This document shows positions 26,108 to 34,457 of a DNA stretch of 64,000 nucleotides, piece by piece; position 1 is the stretch's first letter; the number at the start of each line of letters is the position of its first letter. The DNA is from Lentimicrobiaceae bacterium (lineage in GTDB: Bacteria > Bacteroidota > Bacteroidia > Bacteroidales > JALOCA01), in NCBI GenBank assembly GCA_023227965.1, contig JALOCA010000012.1, forward strand, positions 1 to 64,000, written 5' to 3'. Made by a program: the position numbers and the translations under genes. The notes beneath the pieces are model-generated. The model saw only the letters and a list, made by a program, of their open reading frames with translations, ran no database searches and was not told the DNA's origin.

Positions 26108-27451
26108 TTAATCCCGCCCATGCATCATCGTTAGTAACTTGCGTGCAATAAAAAATACTATAATAGCAAGTACAAGCATAAAAATGGCAATGGAAGCAAA
26201 AATGGTTCCTGCACCCAACTCTTTAACATATCCTACAAGAAAACCGCTTATCAAGTTTGCCAAAAAATTGGAACAAAACCAAACTCCCATAAAAAGTGAA
26301 GCTAATTTCATCGGAGCCAGTTTGGTTACCATTGAAAGACCTATCGGAGAGAGACACAATTCGCCTATTGTATGAAAGAAATAGGTAGCTATCAGCCAAA
26401 AAAGACCTGCCTTAACGTTTACATCTGATACATCACCCCCGCGTTGTGCTATGGCACCCAGAATAAACATAAAACCAATTGCAAGAAAAACCATCCCAAT
26501 TCCCATTTTTACAGGTGTTGAAGGATTTTTCCCTTTTCTTGATAACGCCATCCATAACCAGGAAAAAAACGGAGACAGGATTACAACAAACAAAGGATTA
26601 ACACTCTGAAACCATTCGGTAGGTATAGTCCAACCGGCTACCGTTCGATTAATAAATCTTTCGGTGTACAAATTGAAAGATGAACCGGCTTGTTCGTAGC
26701 CAGCCCAGAAAAAAGTAACGATAAACAGCAAAACCACAATTACGGCAATTCTATCTTTTTCTTCTTTTGTCAATGGCGTTTTTTCAATTTGTATAGCTTT
26801 ATTTTGTTGATGTTTTGGCACTTTGCCCAAATTGCCCAAATATCGGGGAGCCGTTATAACATAAGCAATTAATCCTAAAGCCATACCTGTTCCGGCAGTA
26901 ATAAAGCCGTAACGATAGCCATAAGTTTGGCTGAAATACCCACAAAGGATGGGTGCCAGAAATACTCCGGCATTGAACAACATATAATATATGGTAAAAG
27001 CACTGTCGCGACGTTTATCGCCCTGCTGGTATAAATCGCCAACCATGGTTACAACCGTAGGTTTAAAAAAACCATTGCCCAATATCAGCAAGGTAAGCCC
27101 GCCAATAAAAGGCAACAAACTGTCATCAATAGCACAGGTAAAATGCCCCAGCATAATAAGTACCCCGCCAATGAAAACAGAACGACGTTCACCCAAATAA
27201 CGGTCGGCTAACCAACCTCCCAACAAGGGAAATAAATAACATAGTCCCGTAAAAATTCCATAAATTTTTCCGGCAAAGCCATCATCCCAGCCCATGCCAC
27301 CCAAATGCCCGGAGGAAGGACTCAGTGCACTATTAACCATGTACAAAATAAGAAAAGCCCGCATTCCGTAATAGCTGAAACGTTCCCAAGATGCTGTTAA
27401 CGCAAGCATATACAATGCAGATGGTTGTTTCATAGTAGCCTGTTTTTCCAT
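26108..27451 (-). CDS. Proton-dependent oligopeptide transporter (POT/PTR2 family)
   Basis: Imports di- and tripeptides with protons. The 447-residue protein has the family signature WERFSYYGMRAFLILY in the first helix and the YYMLFNAGVFLAPILCGYF segment that matches the second PTR2 signature, with roughly twelve further hydrophobic stretches. It is rather shorter than typical 480-520-residue members, mainly through short loops. Divergent from miaA with 77 bases between their starts; the rhomboid gene converges on it with 24 bases between stops. Confidence 0.88.
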   Translation of the reverse strand: MEKQATMKQPSALYMLALTASWERFSYYGMRAFLILYMVNSALSPSSGHLGGMGWDDGFAGKIYGIFTGLCYLFPLLGGWLADRYLGERRSVFIGGVLIMLGHFTCAIDDSLLPFIGGLTLLILGNGFFKPTVVTMVGDLYQQGDKRRDSAFTIYYMLFNAGVFLAPILCGYFSQTYGYRYGFITAGTGMALGLIAYVITAPRYLGNLGKVPKHQQNKAIQIEKTPLTKEEKDRIAVIVVLLFIVTFFWAGYEQAGSSFNLYTERFINRTVAGWTIPTEWFQSVNPLFVVILSPFFSWLWMALSRKGKNPSTPVKMGIGMVFLAIGFMFILGAIAQRGGDVSDVNVKAGLFWLIATYFFHTIGELCLSPIGLSMVTKLAPMKLASLFMGVWFCSNFLANLISGFLVGYVKELGAGTIFASIAIFMLVLAIIVFFIARKLLTMMHGRD

Positions 27452-27513
27452 TTTTTTATAGATTTGAGGAGCTAAAATATTAAAATATTACATATCCCAT
27501 TCATGAATTTTAC

Positions 27514-27521
27514 TAATTTTG
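27514..27521 (+). promoter_or_regulatory. -7 promoter element (TAATTTTG) for miaA, near-leaderless
   Basis: Perfect TAnnTTTG ending only 8 bases before the miaA ATG (27529). If used, transcription starts at or within a couple of bases of the initiation codon. Confidence 0.45.
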
Positions 27522-27528
27522 ACCTCCT

Positions 27529-28440
27529 ATGCCACTTATTACCCTGCTGGGACCTACTGCTACCGGGAAAACGAGGCTGGCAGCTCTTTTGGCTGCAGCC
27601 TGTAATGGCGAAATTATAAGCGCCGACAGCCGCCAGGTTTACCGAAAAATGAATCTTGGAACCGGAAAAGATTATAATGACTATATTGTTAATGGTAAGC
27701 AAATTACTTATTATTTGATTGATATTGCCGATCCTGGCTACGAATACAGTGTTCATGAATTCCAGCGTGATTTTCACTTAGTATTCCAGGATATCCTCTC
27801 TCGCATAAAACAACCCATTCTTTGTGGAGGTACTGGTTTATACTTGGAAGCAATTCTGAAAGGTTACCGGCTACCGGCTATACCGGAAGATACATCTTTG
27901 CGAAATTCGCTCAATCTGCTTAGTGATGAAGAGCTTTGTACAAAGCTTTCAAGATTAAAATCACTTCATGCCACTACAGATACCGTAAACCGAAACCGGC
28001 TATTGAGAGCCATCGAGATAGAAACCTGGCTTCAGAAAAATCCGGATATCAAGTCTTTTCAGCCAGTTCCATCAATTATTTTCGGTATTAACTTTCCCCG
28101 CGAAATCATAAGGCAACATATTACACATCGTCTGCAACAACGTTTGGAAAACGGAATGATAGAGGAAATTCAGCAAATACTCAACTCGGGAGTCCGTCCC
28201 GAAACATTAAAAGCTTATGGGCTTGAGTACAAATATATTACCCAATACATAATCAAAGAACTTACCTATAACGAAATGTTTACTTTGCTCAACACAGCCA
28301 TACACCAATTTGCAAAACGGCAGATGACCTGGTTTCGTCGTATGGAACGCAACGGTTTGCCTATCCGATGGATTGATGGTAACTTGCCAGATAAAGAAAA
28401 AGTGAACCGTATTCTTGAGGTAATATCATTAAAGAAATAA
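27529..28440 (+). CDS. miaA: tRNA dimethylallyltransferase MiaA
   Basis: Adds the dimethylallyl group to A37 of tRNAs that read UNN codons. The 303-residue protein has the P-loop LLGPTATGKTRLA, the DSRQVYRKMNLGTGK substrate segment and GGTGLYLEAIL, all diagnostic, with the C-terminal FAKRQMTWFRR motif. Single gene; convergent with gldA, with 26 bases between the stops. Confidence 0.95.
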   Translation: MPLITLLGPTATGKTRLAALLAAACNGEIISADSRQVYRKMNLGTGKDYNDYIVNGKQITYYLIDIADPGYEYSVHEFQRDFHLVFQDILSRIKQPILCGGTGLYLEAILKGYRLPAIPEDTSLRNSLNLLSDEELCTKLSRLKSLHATTDTVNRNRLLRAIEIETWLQKNPDIKSFQPVPSIIFGINFPREIIRQHITHRLQQRLENGMIEEIQQILNSGVRPETLKAYGLEYKYITQYIIKELTYNEMFTLLNTAIHQFAKRQMTWFRRMERNGLPIRWIDGNLPDKEKVNRILEVISLKK

Positions 28441-28466
28441 GCAAAATATAGCAGCGGTTTCTGTTT

Positions 28467-29378
28467 TTATTTTTGTGTAAGTTCCTGAAAAATCTTTTCG
28501 AGATTTCTTTCCGGTTTATGTAACGATAGAATAAACAAATCATTATCTTTTGCAAAATGATTAATAGTATTTCTGATATCAATATCCGATACGGATTCCA
28601 TTTCCCAGAAATTACCATTCATTTTTTTTACCCTCTTAACGCCCGGTATTCCTAAAAGTGTTTTCTCGGCAATTTCCTTGTTAAATTCCACAATGATAAT
28701 TTCATTTTTAATGGAAGATTCTGAGAGATGCTGCATTTGGTCATCGGCAATAATTTTTCCTCTGTCAATTATGATAGCCCTACTGCAAATAGCCTCAACC
28801 TCCTGCATTATATGCGTAGAAAGCATCACCGTTTTTTCCTTGCCAATATTTTTAATAAGATTTCTAATTTCAACGATCTGATTGGGATCAAGCCCGGTGG
28901 TGGGTTCATCTAAAATAAGAACGTCAGGATCATGAATCAACGCCTGAGCCAACCCAACACGTTGTCGGTATCCCCTGCTCAAAGTGCTTATTTTTTTCTT
29001 TTGTTCCAGTTCTAATCCGGTTATTGCTATCATTTCCTGTACCCTTGCAGAAATATTAAAATCAGGTTTGTAAATACCGGCAACAAACTCGAGATATTCC
29101 TTAATATACATTTCAGTGTATAACGGGTTGTTTTCGGGTAGGTATCCTACTTTTTTACGAACTTCTACAGATTGCTCAACAATATCATAACCATATACCC
29201 TTACATTGCCTGCTGTGGGAGGTATAAAACAGGTTATTATTTTCATCATCGTAGTTTTTCCAGCTCCGTTAGGACCCAAAAATCCAATAATCTCACCGGG
29301 TTTTATGGTAAATGAAACATCATCAAGCGCTTTTTGTCCGCTATATATTTTTGTAATATTCTGAACTTCAATTGACAT
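28467..29378 (-). CDS. gldA: ABC transporter ATPase, GldA-type (gliding motility)
   Basis: ATPase of an ABC exporter. The 303-residue protein has Walker A GPNGAGKTT, signature LSRGYRQRVG, Walker B VLILDEPTTG and the H-loop STHIM. The sequence and length strongly resemble GldA, the ATP-binding partner of GldFG, needed for gliding in some Bacteroidota. The permease genes gldF and gldG are not next to it, as is common in genomes where gldA lies alone. The C-terminal 80 residues are the GldA-type extension after the nucleotide-binding domain. A TAATTTTG promoter and an inverted repeat lie directly upstream. Confidence 0.82.
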   Translation of the reverse strand: MSIEVQNITKIYSGQKALDDVSFTIKPGEIIGFLGPNGAGKTTMMKIITCFIPPTAGNVRVYGYDIVEQSVEVRKKVGYLPENNPLYTEMYIKEYLEFVAGIYKPDFNISARVQEMIAITGLELEQKKKISTLSRGYRQRVGLAQALIHDPDVLILDEPTTGLDPNQIVEIRNLIKNIGKEKTVMLSTHIMQEVEAICSRAIIIDRGKIIADDQMQHLSESSIKNEIIIVEFNKEIAEKTLLGIPGVKRVKKMNGNFWEMESVSDIDIRNTINHFAKDNDLFILSLHKPERNLEKIFQELTQK

Positions 29379-29398
29379 TTCGAATTTCTTTTAGCCTA

Positions 29399-29406
29399 CA
29401 AAATTA
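29399..29406 (-). promoter_or_regulatory. -7 promoter element (TAATTTTG) for gldA
   Basis: Perfect TAnnTTTG on the minus strand, 20 bases before the gldA ATG. Confidence 0.5.
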
Positions 29407-29413
29407 TAAAATA

Positions 29414-29436
29414 CCCGGACTTTTATGTTGTCCGGG
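29414..29436. repeat. Inverted repeat CCCGGAC-N9-GTCCGGG upstream of gldA
   Basis: Perfect 7-base GC-rich arms around TTTTATGTT in otherwise AT-rich DNA. It covers the place where the gldA -33 box should be and follows no gene end, so it is more likely an operator or leader structure than a terminator. Function is inferred from position only. Confidence 0.5.
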
Positions 29437-29654
29437 AACTGTTTAAAAAATATTTTATGCTTATTTTTTACAATTATGATGATTATTAAATTATAAATAG
29501 CTGAATACTACTATTTTTTTAAAATTGTTTTATAATTTTTATTTTTTTTGCAAAAAATATTTTTCAGAGATGTATAACAAATTCATTTTTTTTTGATAAA
29601 GGATGTATAGTTTAAAATTAGAACAAATTCATTATAATCAATGCACTTAAAATT

Positions 29655-30890
29655 ATGAAAAACAAGTTTTTTATTCTGATGTTTATCTGTATGCTTAATA
29701 TACAGCCACTTATGTCATTTGCACAAAAAACCAGCATTCATGGATCAGTAAATTATCATAACGACCCCAGTAGCCCCATGCAGGGTGTTACTCTTTATCT
29801 TAAAACATTAACAAATACAATATTAGATAGTACAACAAGTAACCCAAACGGAGTTTACACATTTCATAATATTGCAAACGGTTCTTATATTGTTAGCGCT
29901 ACCTACAACCAGCCTCCGCTTGGAGTAGGAATTGAAGATGCACAACTTGTAATGTTATATCTGAATAATCAGATTACTTTTGATGTATTACAAAAACTGG
30001 CAGCTGATGTTACAGGCGATGACACAATTACAATAGCTGATTATGATACAATTATGAATCATTGGCTGCTTACGGGATTACCTTTCCCTGCAGGAAACTG
30101 GGTATTTACCGATGACACGATAGATGTTTCAAAAGGAAAAGACAACCCTCCTACTACCGGTGGCTCAAGTTCCGGAGATGTTGGAGGCGTTTTTCTTCCT
30201 GGACAAAAACCCAAACCCATGATTTACCCGAATTGCGAAGAGACCGTAACAGCACAAACAAAGAATAGTTTTGCTATTCCTTATACTATTTCCTCCCATA
30301 TGAATATTGGAGGTATGGGATTTGTTATTAACTATCCATCTGATTTAATGACTATTAATAATATCAAGTCCCCATTTGGCGAGATTGATTACAAAGTAAT
30401 AAACGACAAAATCTACATTTCCTACTTAAGCCCTTGTATGCTTCCCCATGAAGTATTTACCGGGGATGTTATTTTTACCATTGAAGGTACAACAACCGAT
30501 GCTTTCATCCAAGATAAAGAAATTGCACTCGTTATTGACCCGTTTTTTAGTCAGTTAAATGATAAAAAAGGTAAAATTTTTGCTGGCGAAAGCGTTACCT
30601 TCCCAAAAGTGGTGTGGGAAGCCAGTCCGTTAGGGTCTGCAGGAGTATATCCTAATCCGGCATCTGAAACTGTTAATTTTGTTTTTTCTATTGAAAAAGA
30701 AGGGTATGTACATTTAAAAGTATATAATGCAACAGGTGAAATAGTTAAGCAGTATTCAAGAGTATATCAGCAGGGAATGCAAAATATTAATTTAAATACT
30801 GACGATTTACAAAGCGGAATATACTTTTATAGTATTCTTTCTCCCGAAAACAGGCTGATGGAAAAAGGAAAACTAATGATAAACAATTAG
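29655..30890 (+). CDS. Secreted protein with dockerin- and cohesin-like regions and a type IX sorting domain
   Basis: A 411-residue cell-surface or secreted protein. A signal peptide (1-23, ending MSFAQ) is followed by a CarboxypepD-regulatory/SpaA-like beta module (about 27-90), a dockerin-like segment with an acidic EF-hand-type loop (AADVTGDDTITIADYDTIMN, 116-135), a GGSSSGDVGG linker, a cohesin-like beta domain (about 190-310), and a C-terminal type IX secretion sorting domain (from 329, GVYPNPASETVNF, ending GKLMINN). The sorting domain sends the protein across the outer membrane, where it is usually cut and tethered. Ligand unknown. It stands alone, with a terminator after it, 192 bases before the CHAT gene. 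Confidence 0.82.
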   Translation: MKNKFFILMFICMLNIQPLMSFAQKTSIHGSVNYHNDPSSPMQGVTLYLKTLTNTILDSTTSNPNGVYTFHNIANGSYIVSATYNQPPLGVGIEDAQLVMLYLNNQITFDVLQKLAADVTGDDTITIADYDTIMNHWLLTGLPFPAGNWVFTDDTIDVSKGKDNPPTTGGSSSGDVGGVFLPGQKPKPMIYPNCEETVTAQTKNSFAIPYTISSHMNIGGMGFVINYPSDLMTINNIKSPFGEIDYKVINDKIYISYLSPCMLPHEVFTGDVIFTIEGTTTDAFIQDKEIALVIDPFFSQLNDKKGKIFAGESVTFPKVVWEASPLGSAGVYPNPASETVNFVFSIEKEGYVHLKVYNATGEIVKQYSRVYQQGMQNINLNTDDLQSGIYFYSILSPENRLMEKGKLMINN

Positions 30891-30916
30891 TTTTTTATTG
30901 CTAACATATGGTTTAT

Positions 30917-30944
30917 AGAGAGGTTATTGCCTCTCTTTTTTTTT
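30917..30944 (+). terminator. Rho-independent terminator after the sorting-domain protein
   Basis: Perfect arms AGAGAGG/CCTCTCT around TTATTG, followed by eight more T residues. It lies 27 bases past the stop and separates this gene from the CHAT gene. Confidence 0.88.
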
Positions 30945-31026
30945 CATCCTAAAAAAAATTTCTCACTAGTTCTATTTATTTTTAAATTACAAAGAATTGT
31001 TTAATACATTTACGGGCATTAAAAAA

Positions 31027-31060
31027 CAGCCTTTGCATAAGGGAGATGTGCAAAGGTCTG
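31027..31060 (+). promoter_or_regulatory. Leader hairpin before the TPR-CHAT gene
   Basis: Eight-base perfect arms CCTTTGCA (31030-31037) and TGCAAAGG (31049-31056) around an 11-base purine-rich loop; CAG/CTG outside them extends the stem by three pairs with one bulged T. It ends 22 bases before the ATG and has no T-run, so it looks like a translational control or mRNA-stability element. Confidence 0.45.
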
Positions 31061-31082
31061 CTAACAGATGTAGTGGAGAATA

Positions 31083-34000
31083 ATGAAGAAAGACAGGGTA
31101 TTACTATTTGCCATTAGTGTATATTTATGCTTAGGGGTCATTGGCGTTTATTATTTGAAAAAAGATTCTCTATCCTTTTCTAAGTTCGTACCCACCGAAA
31201 AAAAAACCAATGCAAATACGTTTCTATCTGCTGAAGATTTTTACAAAAAAAAGGACTACGAAACTGCCCTTGCCCTGTACCAAACTGTACTGAAAACTGC
31301 TCTTAAGAAAAAAGACACTCTCTTGCTAATTCAATGCCAGATTAAAATGGCAAATTGCTACAGGTTTGAAAACAAATTTGATAATGCTTTAACTATCATT
31401 GATTCTGCTGAAAGTCTTTTTATGTCAGGGCAATTCTCCAATAACCTTTTGCAAGCAGAAATTTTTCTTGCAAAAGGTTCTGTTTTAATGAATACGGGGA
31501 AAAATCAGCTTTCAATTCAACTTTTAAACCAGTCAGTTTCATTATTTGTTAAAATATTAGGTAAAAACAATTCTATCCTATCATTACCCTATAATAACAT
31601 AGGAACTAATTATTTATATTTAGGCGACTTTAAAAAATCAATAGAGTATTATACGAAAGCTTTAAGCATAGCACAAAAAAATGCGATTATAGATAAGGCA
31701 GATATTGCTATGTATCACCAGAATCTGGGAATAGCATTCGCCAGGACAGGCGATTATGATAGAGCTTTAATGGAAATGAATACTAATTTACAGATAAATC
31801 AAAATATTTTAAAACAAAATGACCCAGCGTTAGGAAATATTTATCTTAACTTCGGACAATTAAATTACCTTTTCAGTCAATATAAAAAAGCTGAAAATTA
31901 TTTAAATAAAGCGGAGCAGATTTTTAAAAAAAATAAAAAAAATAAAAATTACGAATTAAGTTTAACTTTATTAAATAAAGGAAATATTTTTAATGCAATT
32001 GCAGATTATGACAAGGCTCTTGAATATTACTTGGAATCCATATCTATTTTAAAATCTGTATATAATGAAAGTCATCCATATTATAGCCTTTTATATTCAA
32101 ATATTGGTTATGTATATATGCAAAAAGGCATGTATTCCAAGGCTCTCAGTTATTTATTCAAAAGCCTGCAAACCTATCATAATACATCGGATAAAATCAG
32201 GATTTACCGTAACCTTGCAAAATGTTATCAACAAATTAACGATAAAAACAATGCAACCTTATATTTTGAAAAATCTATTGAAATAGCCGAAAGCATCAAT
32301 GGGATTAGCCATGTAGAAACCGCCCAGTCATATCTCGAGTATGCCAAATACTTATCCCAAACAGGAAACTATAAAAAAAGCATAGATTATTTTAATATCT
32401 CACTATCAATATATAAAAATAAATTTGGTGAAAAAAACAGAGATGTAGCAAATTGTTATACACACATAGGTATCCTATATTACAACAAACATGATTATAA
32501 CACTTCCACCTATTATTTTCATAAGGCTTTGGTATCACAAAGCCCTGTTTTTAACAATGGTAATTTATTAACCAACCCCGATGTTAATGCTTTACCCACC
32601 GATTATTATGCATTGAATGCTCTTACATATAAAGCCAATGCTCTGCTAAACAATTACATTCAAACTACAAAAAAAAGAATTACTTACTTAAAAGCAAGTT
32701 TTGAGACTTATAGCCTTGCCTTGGCACTTACCGAACGGATAAGGATGTCGTATCTGGCTGAGGATAGTAAATATCTTATTAATAGTGAGCAAAAAAATAT
32801 GGTTAACGCCGGACTTTATACAGCTTTACAACTGTATAAAGTAACCGGTGAGGAAAAATATCTTGAAAAATCATTTGAATTTTCTGAAAAAGGCAAATAT
32901 GCAATTTTGCTCTCAGGCATTAAAGAATTGGAAGCTACTCAAATTGGCAATGTACCTCGCAATCTTTTAGAAAAAGAACGAGAAATTAAACACAGACTAT
33001 CGGTATACGAAAACTATCTGTACACCGAAAAATCACTTGAACAATCCAATTCGGAGAAAATAGTGTTATGGGAAAAAAAGATTTTTAACCTGAATCAACA
33101 ACACGACAGTTTGGAAAAAACTTTAGAAACATCCTATTCTGATTATTACAAGTTGAAATATAGCACACAAACTATTGGGGCAAGGCAAGTTCAGGAAAAA
33201 GTACATCCTGATCAGGCGTGTATTTCTTATGTCCTTTCCGATTCGCTTCTTTTTACATTTTGTATCACAAAAACGGAAATTATTGCATATCAAACACCCG
33301 TTAACCAGGAATTTGGGAAAAACCTCACCAAAATGCGGTCTCTGTTGACCCAGTACGATGCATTGAACTATACAAGGCTGGAATACGATTCTTTTATTCA
33401 GACATCGAGAAATTTGTACAAAATATTGATTGAACCCATCGCTGATAAAATAAAAGGGAAATCTCTAAAAATAATACCTGACGACAAACTGGGTTATCTT
33501 CCTTTTGAAGTTCTGCTTACCTGCGAGCCCCGGAGGGGAAGAATGAACTTTAAAACCCTTCCTTATCTGTTTTTACAAAACGACATCAGCTATTCCTATA
33601 GCACTACAATCAATTTCAGCAAAAATAAGAAACACAATTTCAGCAATGTGAAAGTACTTGCGTTTGCCCCCGATTACCAAGCTTATGGCAATAAAAACCC
33701 GATTTTCAACCTTCCATCTCTGCCCGCTGCACAAGACGAAATAAAGTGTGTAAAAGATATTGTCGGAGGAAAAATTTTCACAGGAAAAGATGCAACAGAA
33801 GCTAATTTTAAAAAGAAAGCTGGGAAATATAGTATTTTACACTTGGCAATGCATACACAGATAAATGATGAAAATCCTATATATTCGAGATTAATATTTT
33901 CACCATCTCCGGATTCTCTCAACGAAGGATTGCTTTATGCCTACGAACTCTTCAATATGAAACTTAATGCACAATTAGCCATGCTCAGTGCCTGCAATAC

Positions 34001-34382
34001 AGGAAGTGGTAAACTCAGCAAGGGCGAAGGGATCATGAGCATGGCACGGGGCTTTATCTATGCAGGGGTTCCCAGTATTATTCTTACCCTTTGGTCGGTA
34101 AACGATGCCTCCAGTGCCGATCTTGTAAAAAGTTTTTACCAATACCTTTCCAAGGGACTAAACAAAGATCAGGCACTACAACTGGCAAAAAAGGATTACC
34201 TACTTCATACCGATCCACTTAAATCACACCCTTTTTTCTGGGCAGCTTATGTTGAAATTGGAGACACAAATCCCATTAACAAAGGTATTAATTATTTGTG
34301 GTGGATAATTGCCGGGCTTGTTATCACTACAACCATAATTACAGGAGCTGTTATCATTGCCCGAAGAATTTATAGTACATAA
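31083..34382 (+). CDS. TPR-CHAT protein (caspase-like protease fold) with membrane segments at both ends
   Basis: A 1099-residue protein. A transmembrane helix near residues 5-24 precedes about a dozen tetratricopeptide repeats (roughly 45-560), then a coiled-coil stretch (about 630-710) and a C-terminal CHAT domain (about 780-1060). The caspase-like dyad is present: H924 in LHLAMHTQIND and C971 in MLSACNTGSGKLSKGEG, so it may be an active cysteine peptidase. A second hydrophobic helix (about 1073-1092, WWIIAGLVITTTIITGAVII) ends in a short basic tail. CHAT proteins with TPRs include separase-like and Craspase-type peptidases controlled by their repeat partners. Bases here are richer in A and T than in flanking housekeeping genes. 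A sigma factor and a TPR membrane protein follow within 4 kb. Confidence 0.85.
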   Translation: MKKDRVLLFAISVYLCLGVIGVYYLKKDSLSFSKFVPTEKKTNANTFLSAEDFYKKKDYETALALYQTVLKTALKKKDTLLLIQCQIKMANCYRFENKFDNALTIIDSAESLFMSGQFSNNLLQAEIFLAKGSVLMNTGKNQLSIQLLNQSVSLFVKILGKNNSILSLPYNNIGTNYLYLGDFKKSIEYYTKALSIAQKNAIIDKADIAMYHQNLGIAFARTGDYDRALMEMNTNLQINQNILKQNDPALGNIYLNFGQLNYLFSQYKKAENYLNKAEQIFKKNKKNKNYELSLTLLNKGNIFNAIADYDKALEYYLESISILKSVYNESHPYYSLLYSNIGYVYMQKGMYSKALSYLFKSLQTYHNTSDKIRIYRNLAKCYQQINDKNNATLYFEKSIEIAESINGISHVETAQSYLEYAKYLSQTGNYKKSIDYFNISLSIYKNKFGEKNRDVANCYTHIGILYYNKHDYNTSTYYFHKALVSQSPVFNNGNLLTNPDVNALPTDYYALNALTYKANALLNNYIQTTKKRITYLKASFETYSLALALTERIRMSYLAEDSKYLINSEQKNMVNAGLYTALQLYKVTGEEKYLEKSFEFSEKGKYAILLSGIKELEATQIGNVPRNLLEKEREIKHRLSVYENYLYTEKSLEQSNSEKIVLWEKKIFNLNQQHDSLEKTLETSYSDYYKLKYSTQTIGARQVQEKVHPDQACISYVLSDSLLFTFCITKTEIIAYQTPVNQEFGKNLTKMRSLLTQYDALNYTRLEYDSFIQTSRNLYKILIEPIADKIKGKSLKIIPDDKLGYLPFEVLLTCEPRRGRMNFKTLPYLFLQNDISYSYSTTINFSKNKKHNFSNVKVLAFAPDYQAYGNKNPIFNLPSLPAAQDEIKCVKDIVGGKIFTGKDATEANFKKKAGKYSILHLAMHTQINDENPIYSRLIFSPSPDSLNEGLLYAYELFNMKLNAQLAMLSACNTGSGKLSKGEGIMSMARGFIYAGVPSIILTLWSVNDASSADLVKSFYQYLSKGLNKDQALQLAKKDYLLHTDPLKSHPFFWAAYVEIGDTNPINKGINYLWWIIAGLVITTTIITGAVIIARRIYST

Positions 34383-34384
34383 AT

Positions 34385-34404
34385 CCCATTACATTCTTAA
34401 TGGG
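34385..34404 (+). terminator. Weak hairpin after the TPR-CHAT gene
   Basis: Seven-base perfect arms CCCATTA/TAATGGG with a six-base loop, starting 3 bases past the stop, followed by CATTTCTATT rather than a clean T-run. Possible terminator; the mutS2 promoter follows at 34434. Confidence 0.4.
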
Positions 34405-34433
34405 CATTTCTATTCCCGGTAAAGTAATAAATA

Positions 34434-34441
34434 TACCTTTG
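34434..34441 (+). promoter_or_regulatory. -7 promoter element (TACCTTTG) for mutS2
   Basis: Perfect TAnnTTTG 16 bases before the GTG start of mutS2. Confidence 0.5.
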
Positions 34442-34457
34442 CAGTAAAAAATTAACA

